Of a DNA stretch of 64,000 bases, positions 1 through 10,352 are shown piece by piece. Both the position numbers and the translations under genes were made by a program. A model generated the notes under the pieces. That model made no database searches, was not told where the DNA came from, and was given only the letters and a program-made list of their open reading frames with translations. The DNA is taken from NCBI GenBank assembly GCA_947846985.1, contig CANTUZ010000004.1, forward strand, positions 80,300,159 to 80,364,158, written 5' to 3'. Source of the DNA: Fratercula arctica (taxonomy: Eukaryota; Chordata; Aves; Charadriiformes; Alcidae). How positions within the stretch are numbered: position 1 is the stretch's first letter; every line of letters starts with the position of its first letter.

Positions 1-89
1 GGTGGTCACAAGCATGAAGACTAAGGAAAGTAACTCCAAAAGGGACTGAATGCAGATGGCGTGTGACTGCCCCCGAAGGAGGAAATTTA

Positions 90-528
90 GAATAGAATCA
101 TAGAATTGCCTCGGTTGGGAGGGACCTTTCAGATCATCGAGTCCAACCATCAACCCAACACTGCCCAAACCCCCACTACCCCACGTCCCTCAGCACCACG
201 TCTGCCCGGCTTCTAAATCCCACCAGGGATGGCGACTCCACCACTGCCCTGGGCAGCCTCTTCCAATGATTGACAACCCTTTCTGGGAAGAAATTGTTCC
301 CAATATCCATCCTAAACTTCCCCTGGTGCAACTTGAGGCGTTTCCTCTTGTCCCATGGCCTGTTCCTTGGGAGAAGAGCCCGACCCCCCCTGGCTGCCCC
401 CTCCTTTCAGGGAGCTGGAGAGAGCGAGAAGGTCTCCCCTCAGCCTCCTTCTCTCCAGGCTGAACACCCCCAGCTCCCTCAGCCGCTCCTCACAAGACCT
501 GTGCTCCAGACCCCTCACCAGCTTTGTT
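90..528 (-). mobile_element. CR1 LINE 3' fragment (antisense, intronic)
   Basis: The + strand begins with AATCATAGAATT followed by a GGTTGGGAGGGACC-like block, which is the reverse complement of a CR1 3' end, so the element lies on the minus strand. The minus strand encodes the CR1 ORF2 C-terminal signature [20 protein letters not shown] and [15 protein letters not shown]. The 5' end is truncated near 528, as is typical for CR1. It belongs to the same group as the copy at 45313-46041, with which it shares the [20 protein letters not shown] stretch. Confidence 0.93.
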
Positions 529-1978
529 TGAATAAAATATTTTTGGCAGCAGTTCCTTGGAGGACTCAGCTTCATTCCTTGTGTTGGTGGTGTATTAAAA
601 TTTGTCACTTGTTTGATTTTTCAATGCCACCATTCAGAAGACAGGACAGCTGCTAGTTGTTAAGCTTGGTCATGGGCAGCCGTACCATGCGATTTTTATA
701 GACTGCTGAGCTCCATCTCAAATGCAATTAGGGTGTTTTACATCCTCTATTTATAATGGAAAACATTTGCAGAACATAATTTTCCTGCTGCTAAGATGCC
801 TTTCACTGACTTTCAGACTAAATTTATTTAAAGCCACGTGAAAAACATTTGCTCATGTGACAATATTGCCAATATCCTTTAGTTGGTGTTTAATTCTCTG
901 ATGTATTCACAGACATTCTGTCCTCCCCATTTGCTAAGATAAATAAACCGAGTTCTTTGGGTGTATTATCATCACAGCTCACCCAGTGATTCATGTTGGT
1001 TGCAAGTGAGTCAGGTCCAATGTCCAATACTCACCAATAAGTTGTATAATAATCACAGGCTCTGGGATTTTTTCCCCTTCTTTTCAGATAATCTTTTATT
1101 TTGTTTTTCTGGATGGGATACTTGGAAAGCTCTTTATTTTTGTTTTCTTTAAAAAAAATAAATGTATTTCTACATTATTCAAAAATTTACATAGAACGTG
1201 AACATTGTTTCTGCTCCATTCAAGATGTATACAGAAGTTGTCTTTTAAAAATAATTCAAAATCACTTTTGTTTTCTGTGCATTTCAAGGAATTGCATAAA
1301 TAAATTGTGGTAGAACTAATACACAGTGAAATAAAATTACTAAATTAAATGGTGACAGGTGTGTACCTTTTTAAGACCTCAAGTTTATTTGTAACTATAT
1401 TTTGTCACATTTTGCCTAGCTGAAAATATTTTTTCCATTTTTGACAAATTTTCACCAAATTAGCTGGTTTTGACAGAATAGCGAGAGTTGTAGATGAAGA
1501 AATTATGGCGAAATGGAAAGCTAATGCTAATTTTAACAAGAAAGAAAAAGCAAATATTTATTTAATTGTGGTAGATGTGTAATCGCAAGACTACAGATGT
1601 GTCTACGGCATATTTTTGTCTTAAGCGGCTACTTTAACAAATGGTGATTCAGTGGGGGAAAATCTGCAAGAGATTACTGGGAGGTGTTTTTCCCACGTAG
1701 ACTTGCAGACTGGCTGAGATACCAAAGCGGGGATGATGTGTCGATTTCTCCGTTCTTTTAAATTTTTTACAACCATTGCTACCAACTAGCGAGTCACGGT
1801 AAGAGCACCAGCTGTGAGCTGGGTTATCGGAGGATTAAGGAAGCTCAAGCTGGAACTTCACGTCGTGTTGCCGTTCTGCTTCATGACTTGGCAAAGCTCA
1901 GCTCCTGATGAAAACCCGAGCTCTATTCCATAGCTTCGCCAGTTTGAACGTGCTCTGTTCTGCCCAGCTCCCTTGGTT

Positions 1979-2005
1979 CCTAACTCCGTGTTACCTCTCT
2001 TACAG
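1979..2005 (+). promoter_or_regulatory. GPM6A: Splice acceptor and branch point of terminal GPM6A exon
   Basis: CTAAC at 1980-1984 fits the branch-point consensus, with the branch adenosine predicted at 1983. A T/C-rich stretch and TACAG end at 2005. The downstream reading frame begins in phase 0 with a valine codon at 2006, which joins cleanly to the family's fourth membrane segment. Confidence 0.85.
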
Positions 2006-2158
2006 GTCCATTATCTCATGGTCTTGTCTGCCAACTGGGCCTATGTGAAAGATGCTTGCAGAATGCAAAAATACGAGGATATTAAATCAAAGGAGGAACA
2101 AGAGCTTCATGACATTCATTCTACTCGCTCTAAAGAGCGGCTCAATGCTTACACATAA
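2006..2158 (+). CDS. GPM6A: GPM6A terminal coding exon: neuronal membrane glycoprotein M6-A, C-terminal 50 residues
   Basis: M6-A is a neuronal tetraspan of the proteolipid protein (PLP/DM20) family. It sits in the plasma membrane of axons and growth cones and promotes filopodium and neurite formation. The exon encodes exactly 50 codons from a phase-0 junction to TAA at 2156-2158. It begins VHYLMVLSANWAYVKDAC, the inner end of the fourth membrane segment, continues with the charged cytoplasmic tail (YEDIKSKEEQELHDIHSTRS) and ends KERLNAYT. I recognise this tail as the M6-A C-terminus, essentially unchanged across vertebrates as far as I recall. PLP1 and GPM6B have different tails. The tail carries Ser/Thr/Tyr residues that are plausible phosphorylation sites. 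No frameshift or internal stop is seen. Upstream exons lie outside the window; the longer open frame starting at 1973 is intronic read-through. Confidence 0.97.
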   Translation, partial: VHYLMVLSANWAYVKDACRMQKYEDIKSKEEQELHDIHSTRSKERLNAYT

Positions 2159-2749
2159 GAGAAACCTTGTCTTACTTTCTAACATGTGAATGCTTTGTTG
2201 TTTAACTAAAGCCCATCCAACCATTTTAAAAACAATTGAAAGTGCTTCTCACAAAAGATAGTTTGGGTGACTCACACATCACCCAGGTACAATTCTTGGT
2301 TGTCTAGCACTTGGTTTCTTAATTAGTTCTTACTTTGTGTGACCATTCTCTGCCACAAAGCTCCTAAATAGCCTTTTCCTGAATCCTTTTAAGCTAATTA
2401 GTTCTGCTAGATCAAGGATACTAAACTATTGTCAAATACAAATATGTGTTTGATTTTTTTAATCACTTTGTATGTGTTATGCATAACACCTTTTGCATTG
2501 TTTCTTATATGTTTTTGGGAAAAAAAAAAGTAGCTTTTTATACTTTTTAGTTTTGAGTTCAATAACTACTTTAACTACAGGTATACTTCAAAGGGACCAT
2601 TGTACATGATGTACAATATATAAAGAAAACACTCTGATGACTTTCCTTTATATTTGGAAAACTTGCCAGGTGGACCCTGATCGACTTGAACGAAGGTCCT
2701 AGAGAACATTTTAAACAATCAAAGGTGCAATTTCTAAATTTGTAATAGT

Positions 2750-2753
<4 letters not shown>

Positions 2754-2781
<28 letters not shown>

Positions 2782-2824
2782 GAAAAAAAAAGAGAAAAAA
2801 GAAAAAAAGAAAAAAAATAAAAAA
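2754..2824. repeat. GPM6A: A-rich (A)n/(A4-9G)n tract in 3' UTR
   Basis: About 71 nt of almost pure adenine with scattered single G interruptions, lying in the presumed GPM6A 3' UTR. No AATAAA is placed 10-30 nt upstream, so it does not look like a retrotransposed tail. It is probably a simple repeat of variable length. Confidence 0.95.
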
Positions 2825-3682
2825 GTGCTTCTTATCTTTGTTAACATTGTATTATTATCGATGTTTTTAAAGAATATTCTCTTGTTCCAAGTTCCATGGG
2901 TGATAATTCCTGTTTGTATTGTGAGCATGCAGACCGTGGTGCTAACAATGCATGGCCACTTGCCTTTTGAAGGAATTCAATACCACGGCTACCTGTTAAA
3001 GAGTTATGGTATATAGACAATTGTTAATTAAGTGATATAGTTATCCATAGTTTTTTACAGAATGATCTCTCTTTAATTCAATGATGGTTATGCTAAATTG
3101 GAGCTGTTCATGTGACGATGTAAGAAATTACTGCTTAGCTACATTTATGAAAGTAATATATCAAAAATACAGTGACCGTAGGAGTCAGATGTCTTTTTAC
3201 CTGCTTTAAAAATTTAAATGGATTGCACCTGTCTGAACTGTAAAAGATATATTAAAGGAGACTTCCATAAATGTTATAGCTTGGCTTCTAGCTTTCCTAC
3301 ACATATTGGTTTACCTGTACTATGTTAAAGTAAGGTGAAAAACACTGCAGAGCTTATTATTTGAAAGTGTAGTAATATATTTGAACCTTTATTTTGATAG
3401 GAAAATGTTATCAGAAAGACAGGTCATCTTCATTTGAAAGAATTACCTGTATCAAAAACAAAACAAAAAAACCTATTTAAGAAAAGTCGGTATTATTGGA
3501 CCAAATTTGGTGGATATTTTTTTTTTTTCTTTTTGCCTATTTCTAATGCTACAAGAATGCTGTAAAGTGTCTTTTAAAGTGATGTAGCCTGACAAGACAT
3601 TTTTGTCAGTGTTAAAAATCTTAGGTAGTTTTGTGCACTTATTGGACCATTGTGAATTCTCTCTCAGTGTAAGTGCATTTCT

Positions 3683-3688
3683 AATAAA
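3683..3688 (+). promoter_or_regulatory. GPM6A: Proximal GPM6A poly(A) signal AATAAA
   Basis: A canonical AATAAA lies 1.5 kb downstream of the stop codon, followed within 40 nt by T-rich sequence with TTTGTA. It is a plausible site for a shorter GPM6A message. Use of the site is inferred. Confidence 0.65.
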
Positions 3689-3835
3689 ACTTCTTGAGTA
3701 AAACTCTTCTTTGTACTATTACTAGTCATGCATCATCAGTAATTTTTAACAATTCTTGTAGTAAGTAGAGGGTAATACTATAGTTACTTGTGGCATGATA
3801 ATGCATTAAGTAGTATTAGTTGATTGAATTTCTTT

Positions 3836-3977
3836 TTTATTTTTATTTTCTTTTGCTTGTTTTGGAGATTTTTTGGTTGTGTTTTTGATTTGGGGTTTGG
3901 GGTTTTTTTGGGTTTTTTGTTTTTTTTTTTTGTTTGTTTGTTTGTTTTGGGGTTTTTTTGTTTGTTTTTTTTTTACA
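3836..3977. repeat. T/G-rich low-complexity stretch with (TTTG)n
   Basis: About 140 nt made almost only of T and G, with runs of GGGG separated by T tracts and a short (TTTG)4 block near 3931-3946. It lies between the two poly(A) signals, so in the longer message it would form a U/G-rich segment. Confidence 0.9.
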
Positions 3978-4307
3978 CTTAGGCTGTCCTATGGGGTCAA
4001 CAGTTTTCTGATAATGTGCAGTACCGGTATTACAGTTCTGCAAAAAGTAGTAGGAACCTCTTTTTGGATTCTATATTGTAGTGTTTCAGTTTTGTGTCTT
4101 CAAACGTTTGTGCTGATTTTTAAAACTATGTCTTTTAAACTCATGTAATGATGTTAATGCTTTTGGCTCTTCTCTGGTATTAGAGTTTGTATTTTCACAA
4201 AGAATGCTTTGTAGCAGGCATTACAATTAATCTGTTTTGTACATAAATGTGCCAACAGCTTGATGGTGGCGTTTTTGAAATGTAGAACAAAGTGCTTGCA
4301 AAAATGT

Positions 4308-4335
4308 AATAAACACACTTGTGTACTTTGTGTAC
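4308..4335 (+). promoter_or_regulatory. GPM6A: Distal GPM6A poly(A) signal with GT-rich downstream element
   Basis: AATAAA at 4308-4313 is followed directly by two close copies of TGTGTACTT, a strong GU-rich downstream element. Together they form the best poly(A) site in the region and the most likely end of the full-length GPM6A transcript. Confidence 0.75.
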
Positions 4336-6853
4336 TTATTAATTGTTCGTGTTGCGTAGTTTTTTCTTTGCCTGTACTGAACAAATCGTTGGAACCAGAA
4401 ATGGAAGAAGCTTGTCCCTTCTCTTCTCCTTGCTATTGGAGGACTCTTCTCCGTATTACGCATTTTTTTGGTACAACCTACTTTTAGATGTTCGAGGAGA
4501 TAGTTCCTTTAGCAGATATTATGAGACTAAAGAGTAAAATTTAAAAAATAATCATCTGGAGATGTTCTATTAATTATAGAATACGTCTTTGTCAAATCTG
4601 TGACAAAAAATTCTTATTGTGATGAATAATTTAAAAAAAAAAAAAATCCAACTCTAAAGAGTAATATTCTTCTCCCTTTTCATGACACAATTTCCTCTGG
4701 CCTGTACCTTTACAGATCACACATCGGTAAAAGTACAGTGTACAGCCTTCCCATGGGTAGAAATTGGGCCACAGTTTTGGGTAGTTTGTTCCACTGAATT
4801 AAAACTCGTGGTCATTGCCCATGCGCAAGTTACTTCAAATATATCTCTTAATCAGCATTTAGTATCAGAAAAGTTATATGAATGAGAGTAGAATTTCTTC
4901 TAAGAGCAGAATTTCATAGTCGAGGAAGAGCAAGGCAGGATGAGCCATACTTGTTATATTTTTGCAGTTGGGCAAGATGCACATGACCGTGGTGTCATTT
5001 GGAAAAAGCTCAACAGAAGCTGCTCTGGCGCCAGTTTGGGTCTTGCTGAGGAGGCTGGTAACAATGCTACGTTACTTATGTGCGTGCAAAGTCGTTTAAA
5101 TGGCTAAGAGAAATCCATAGCTGTGCCAATTAGCATGATATCACTAAGGAAAATTAATTGAAAGAGAGTTCCACAATGTGTTTGTTTCTCGGTTAACTAG
5201 CTGTTGTGCAGCTCTCTGTGTGCTCCTGATGGGAACGCGTGCCCTCACGGCAAACAAGTCTTTCAGCAGCAGCAGCACAGGCCAAGGGAGCAGAGGAGCT
5301 TCCCGCAGCACACCCGTCACGACGGATTCACTTCAACGTCTGCGCGCATTTGGTCTGTTCCAGACTCCTGTGTGTTTGTTGACGGCCTACGCTGATTTAT
5401 CCTGAGGTGGGTTGCACGGATCTTGATTTCTGTAGACTCGTCTCTGCGAAACCTGTGGCTACTGTGCTCTTCAGAAACAAGAAGGCCAATCGCAGATCAA
5501 TCCCTTTAGTGCAGGTTTTTGCTGCACAAAAGGATGTAGTTCCATCAAAATTCCAATTCAAGAAGTTTCCAGCCCTAGATACTCAGTTTTGCATTTTCTT
5601 CATGGTTTACTGTGCCCATCAATAGTGCTCAGAGCATGTTACAAAACAGATCCAAAACCTGCTTGAGTTAGAAATCCTTCCCACCCCTTTTCCCCTACCC
5701 ACATCACCTCATTTTCTTTGCACAAGCTTATTTTCTCCCTCAGCAGGATCGTATCAGTGTTTCTGTCTTCGGCACAACCGCACAAACCATTTAATCAGCA
5801 TGATTTAGGCAATAGCGGAGTGCATTGGAGACGTGGGGATGAGCGTCCACAGCAGGGGTCGAGAGGAAGAGAACTTTTAAACCAGCGTCATTCCTAAAGC
5901 CAATGTATCATCTAGTTGGGTGATATGGCTAAAAGCAGGAGGCGCTGAAATTATTTCCTAATTTCATGTTTCTAAATAGTTTATGATTATTTTTTTTTGT
6001 CCCAGGAACTAAAATAAAATGAGGATTTTCTATTGTAGTTGGAAGTGTATCTATAAATTCATTGGGTTTAATAATAGATGCCATTATTAGTCTTGACTTG
6101 GTGCAGTTATTTAAGTTGTAATACGTATGCATTGGTCATAAGTATTTGTTGAACATGACCATGGTTGCAATTCACCTCCAGTTGGTACAGTAGATTTTTG
6201 GACAGAACATTTCTGCACTGTGCTTCCTATAATGATCAATGGCAGAAGTTTATGGAGTTCTTTCCATCGTGAAGACCCCGCGCATTTTTCAATTATTCGG
6301 TTCGGGGTTACCGCAGGTCTTAATACAGCTGCGTTTCTGAAGAACACGGCTCCATTCAGCTAAGTCATAAAAGCGCAGACTATAACGCATTTCGTCCCAG
6401 GAGGGGAAAGGTGGTGTTTATACAAGTTCTCTCTTAAATACAAGCAACATTTTATTTCCATTGGGTTGCACAGAAAGCCTGCAAATAGATGTCGTTAGGC
6501 AGCAAACTGATTTATGTCTCCAGGTGATAGCGCATTTCAGCACTGCCTGCATTTTGGGTAGATATCAATTGAAAAGAACCAGCTCAAAGCACTTAATGTA
6601 TTTAACAGCTCTTTCTGTCCCACGTGAATTCTTCTGACTTGTATTTTTTAAGAGGGGGGAACTCCAGCAGTTTCTGGATTTTGAGATTTTTGACAATAGT
6701 TTCTGTTTCTTTCAGATACCTGCGGAGGATCCAACCCTGCAGAGGGTTGCTCCTGTATTTAACAGTTATTAGCAATGATGGCAGCAGGTAAGTGGTTCTG
6801 CTGGTACAGAGACAGCTCGTTTGTGGTAGAGAATCTTCATTTTAGAAGAGAAA
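4336..6853. other. Unique intergenic sequence
   Basis: No gene, LINE or LTR was recognised. Open frames here are short and resemble no family I know. Around 5220-5345 there is a small pocket of retained CpGs with a (CAG)4 run at about 5265. The rest is AT-rich. Confidence 0.6.
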
Positions 6854-7114
6854 ATCATAGAATCACAGAATGGTTTGGGTTGGAAGGAACCTTAAAGCCC
6901 ACCGAGTCCCACCCCCTGCCCTGGGCAGGGACACCTCCCACCAGCCCAGGTTGCTCCAAGCCCCGTCCAACCTGGCCTTGAACCCCTCCAGGGATGGGGC
7001 AGCCACAGCTCCTCTGGGCACCCTGGGCCAGGGGCTCACCCCCCTCACAGCCAAGAATTTCTGCCTCAGATCTCATCTCAGTCTCCCCTCTTTCAGTTTG
7101 AAGCTGTTACCCCA
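6854..7114 (-). mobile_element. CR1 LINE 3' fragment (antisense)
   Basis: It starts with ATCATAGAATCACAGAATGG and the GGTTTGGGTTGGAAGG block, which are the reverse complement of a CR1 3' end. It continues through GTTGCTCCAAGCCCCGTCCA and CTCCAGGGATGGGGCAGCC and is truncated at about 7114. Its subfamily matches the copies at 18739-18968 and 61686-62299; the minus-strand frame shared with 62085-62240 is nearly identical, which suggests fairly recent amplification. Confidence 0.96.
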
Positions 7115-7691
7115 TTTTTTTCTTAAGGATAAACACTATTTTAAGAACCAATCTCATTGGAGAGCAAACAGCCTCAACAAGCTCACGTCCCAGTTGAAGC
7201 ATGCAAGCCAACTCCTGGAATTTTAGGATTCAGCCGGTTTAGTTTGCATGTACAACCACACCCTCACAAGTTTGATCTTTTGGAGTAATACACTAAATCC
7301 ACAGTTAGACACAGAGGCAAATTGTCAGATGCATCAGGTTTGGGATGAATAAGCAGACTGAAACCTTCCTCAAGAAGGCAGTGTTGAACCCCTCGTGTTG
7401 TTGCCACCTTTTTACGTTGTGCCACGTGAAATCACATGTTAGTCCGGAATACCTCATTAACGTATTTAATTCATACCTGTGTTCTCCTTTCATGATTTGC
7501 TTTTTCTCCTTGACATGCTGCTCCTTGTGCTGTAATTTTAAGTGGAACTGAAGTAACGTAAAACTTGCTGCTACTGAGAAGAGGAGGTCTCACTGATGAG
7601 TGGTGTACCACGTGGCTGGAAAAAGGGATGAAGACAGTGAAAAAGAGCAAGAGAGGGACAAAGAAATGTAAGATTTTGCCTCCCTGGTAAC

Positions 7692-7755
7692 CCTAGCTGC
7701 AAGCTAATAAGCTAGGCGCAGGACCTGTACCTCAATTAAAGAATTAGGTACAGGT
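7692..7755. repeat. Two adjacent stem-loops
   Basis: The first hairpin pairs CCTAGCT (7692-7698) with AGCTAGG (7710-7716). The second pairs ACCTGTACCT (7723-7732) with AGGTACAGGT (7746-7755). Its stem continues past a bulged C into AATT/AATT, closing on a 4-nt AAAG loop. No known repeat family was recognised. Confidence 0.8.
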
Positions 7756-7901
7756 ATGACGCATAGGACTCAAGAAGTAGTGAGAGCTTCTGACAAGGTA
7801 CAAAGAGCAAATACTGCCTGGAACGTCTCGATTTGGGACAGTTCCAAAGGCATGTGTCTCCTTAAAGGAGCATATGGCCAAGAGACACCTGTAGCTGCAA
7901 G

Positions 7902-7994
7902 TCATAGAATCATAGAACGGTTAGAGTTGGAAGGGATCTTAAAGATCATGTAGTTCCGACGGCCTGCAATGGGCAGGGACACCTCCCACTAGAT
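7902..7994 (-). mobile_element. Short CR1 LINE 3' end (antisense)
   Basis: TCATAGAATCATAGAACGG and GTTGGAAGGGATCTTAAAGA are reverse-complement CR1 3' end sequence. Only about 93 bp remain, ending near GGACACCTCCCACTAGATG, a heavily 5'-truncated insertion. Confidence 0.92.
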
Positions 7995-8029
7995 GCCTTT
8001 AATTGTCATGGTAGGACCAAGCTGCTGGT

Positions 8030-8195
8030 GGTACGGCCATGTCCTCCTGGCTTCCCTTCCCAGCATGGAAACGCGATGGCAAAGCAGATGTGTCACACGT
8101 GTAGTAGGATGGGTCGCACGCACGGAGTTTGTGTCATTTAAAGCAGCTCTGAGGGTGACGCAGAAGAGGAACCACCGCAACGCACGCGGTCTTGG
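8030..8195. other. CpG-retaining pocket
   Basis: About 12 CpG dinucleotides lie in roughly 165 bp, close to expectation for its base composition, while the surroundings are CpG-poor. It is too short for a classical CpG island. No promoter element or gene start is recognised. Function unknown. Confidence 0.5.
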
Positions 8196-8583
8196 CCCCT
8201 CTGAAGCAAGTCTGTATTTCACTAACAGAAGAGAACAAAGTCAGGATTTGAGGTTGAGCAGTCTGGAAAATCTGGGGTTTGTATTATTTGCTTAAAACCA
8301 AATGGAACGCGTTATGAATTTTTTGCAATGTAATAGTTAAGTGATTGCATTTTTCATACATTTTAAATACACGCACACGTGCATACAATACCTAGTCTGA
8401 TGGAATAGGGTGTTGTTTTTTTTTTTAATATACAGTTAATCAGTGCTCTGTTGTCTGAAATTGTACTATTCCAGTTATAGAAGAAGAATCAGCTGAGATC
8501 CTGCAGACGTTAATAGTATTCTGATGTCCTGTGGGCCTGTAAGCCCATTATCTTTATTCAACAGTGGTTTTTTTTTTTTTAGA

Positions 8584-8905
8584 ATCTACAATAGAAAATA
8601 CAATTAATGAGTACCTGGATAAATCAAATACACTTGAGAAGACACAGCATGACTTTTATAAATGGAAGTCGATTAACAAACCTACTGGAGTCTTTTGAGG
8701 GTGTCAGCAGCCATGTGGTTATCAGCAGTCTCTTTCATTTCCAATTTATTTAGACATCCGAAAGGCCTTTGGCAGTATCTTGCCAAAGTATTTTAAGACT
8801 GCTCAGCCATAGGAAAGTCCTCGTATGGGTAAATAATTGGTTAACAGATAATAACTAAGACAGTTCTTACACGGGAGGAAGATAATTTTTGGACTCTGGG
8901 TTCTA
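8584..8905 (+). mobile_element. Degraded CR1/L3-like LINE, reverse transcriptase region (relic)
   Basis: The DNA resembles the ORF2 segment of old amniote CR1/L3-type LINEs: a TAGAAAATACAATTAATGAG block, then TTTGAGGGTGTCA, then a frame at 8747-8779 reading YLDIRKAFGSI. That matches the family's RT motif A (xLDxxKAFDxV) with the first Asp kept and the second replaced by Gly. A GTAAATAATTGGTTAACAGA block follows, where the family encodes a W-x-NWL-type segment. Many stops and indels show that it is long dead. It is older than the other CR1 copies here. The exact family is uncertain. Confidence 0.65.
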
Positions 8906-9192
8906 GACTGGGTCATCCTTGAGGATGGTTGGTCCTGATTCTGTACGTTCACCTCCATCGCTCTCAGGCGGAGTATCTGGTCATGGGGGTGGTCATTTTG
9001 GACTTCTCTGTATTTGGGGGCACACTGCTCCCTCTTCCTCCTTCCTAGTTTGAGTTCACCTTACCCTAGTCATTCTTTACCCAGGGGAAAATTTTTCTGC
9101 TGTAGGTGGTGAGCAGCAACAAGTTTCCTCAGGGAAGAGCTGCCACTTCTATTGCCCCAGTACTTCTCCTCAGCTATTTAGTATATTTTACA

Positions 9193-9377
9193 CTCTGGGC
9201 AGGCCAGGCTGCCCAGAGAGGTGGTCGATGTCCCATCCCTGAAAATATTCCAGGCCAGGTTGTACGGGGCTCTGAGTGACCTGATCTGGTTGAAGATGTC
9301 CCTGCTTGTGGCAGGGGGGTTGGACTAGATGGACTTTTAAAAGTCCCTTCCCACCCAAACTCTTCTATGATTCTGTG
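9193..9377 (+). mobile_element. CR1 LINE 3' end (sense)
   Basis: It runs from GCTGCCCAGAGAGGTGGTCG through TTGGACTAGATGGACTTTTA and ends TTCTATGATTCTGTG, the characteristic CR1 terminal repeat on the + strand. It is moderately diverged and 5'-truncated. Confidence 0.93.
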
Positions 9378-10286
9378 TTAACTAAGGAGAAAAATCTGAG
9401 CTCCTTGAAGAGATTTCTATCAGCCTTCAATATTCTTAGAGTAAAAATAAGGGAAACCCAGGAATTAGGGTAATATTTATCCATAGAATATCATGTTACT
9501 TTAAATCCTATGCAAATTCGTGCGATGCAACGCTTTTCAATTGATATTCAAGACTTCTTGTTGTTGTTCTTTAAAATCAAACAAAATCATAAATAATAAT
9601 ATTAGGCAAAAGAATATTTTTCTAAGTCTAGGGAGGGGTGGTCATCTGGGACAAAGAAGCTGATAATAAAAAAAAAACCCAAATCCACTAAATTCATGAA
9701 AAAATCTTTGAAAATAATAATGTGAGTTCATATCATAATTTTTATGTTATAATTAAGTGAACTATAGAAAGTGTTAATCTTTTTTCCTAAGGAGAAAAGT
9801 TTATTGAAAAAAGAGAATAAAAAATCTCCTTATTTAAAATTTAAGACTGGCTAACAGTATTCAGGAATGACGTGCATTGTAATGGTTTGGTAATGTGACA
9901 TTTTTGCATTTTGACAATAAATACCCAGATTCATGTATATCCGTTTATACTTCATTTCGTTAGAACACAAGAGAGCCACGCGCATGGAAGGAGCCATCAA
10001 TCCGTGAAAGTCGTCTCCTCATTTCCCTGTGTGCCGTGGGGAGCAGCAAGAGTTTGTTATCTGCATTAATCTCTTTAACTGGATTAAATGCTTGAGAACA
10101 AAATCCACTCGGTTCCCGGATGAGTGTATGGGCCAGATCTGTGGAACAGGTATTTAGGAACCGGCGTGCAGGCAATTTGATTATATTCCAGAAGATTACA
10201 GTTAAACTCCGTCCCACAGGTTTTCCCAGGAGGGTAACTGAGAAAATTGCATAATTTGAGACTCATTTTAAGTTCATGGTCCTTCT

Positions 10287-10352
10287 AATAAATCTCTTGT
10301 TTTGTTTTCTGAAAAAAAAAAAAAAAAAAAAAAGAAAAAAGAAAAGAAAAAA
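10287..10352 (+). other. AATAAA followed by genomic A-tract (possible retrocopy tail)
   Basis: AATAAA at 10287-10292 lies exactly 20 nt before the start of an A-rich tract (10312-10352, later part interrupted by G). This is the spacing expected at the 3' end of a polyadenylated RNA copied into DNA. The roughly 350 bp upstream are unique sequence that I cannot assign to a parent gene, and no target-site duplication was recognised. It could also be a chance arrangement of a simple repeat. Confidence 0.35.

Larger units (their letters stand above)
1..2005 (+). other. GPM6A: GPM6A last intron, 3' part (partial)
   Basis: This is sequence upstream of the terminal GPM6A exon, running in from the left edge, so the donor side is outside the window. 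It holds an antisense CR1 fragment at 90-528 and otherwise unique AT-rich sequence with no recognisable coding exon. It ends in a normal acceptor: a branch-point-like CTAAC at 1980-1984 (A at 1983, 22 nt before the junction), a pyrimidine-rich stretch and TTACAG ending at 2005. Assignment as intron follows from the exon identity; the previous exon is not in the window. Confidence 0.85.
2159..4335 (+). other. GPM6A: GPM6A 3' UTR
   Basis: The UTR extends from the stop codon to just past the distal poly(A) signal. It is AT-rich with many ATTTA-like and T-rich stretches. It holds two perfect palindromic motifs (2474-2489 and 2599-2617), a 71-nt A-rich tract (2754-2824) and a T/G-rich low-complexity stretch (3836-3977). 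Two AATAAA signals suggest alternative ends near 3.7 kb and 4.33 kb. No CR1 has inserted into this 2.2 kb, consistent with constraint, though that is inference. The 3' boundary is estimated from the signal and its GT-rich element; no transcript data were available. Confidence 0.75.

Noticed and set aside
5178..5625. Three plus-strand frames suggesting a small secreted protein
   Set aside because: They overlap in different frames with no acceptor, promoter or family similarity. The (CAG)4 run is too short to mean anything.
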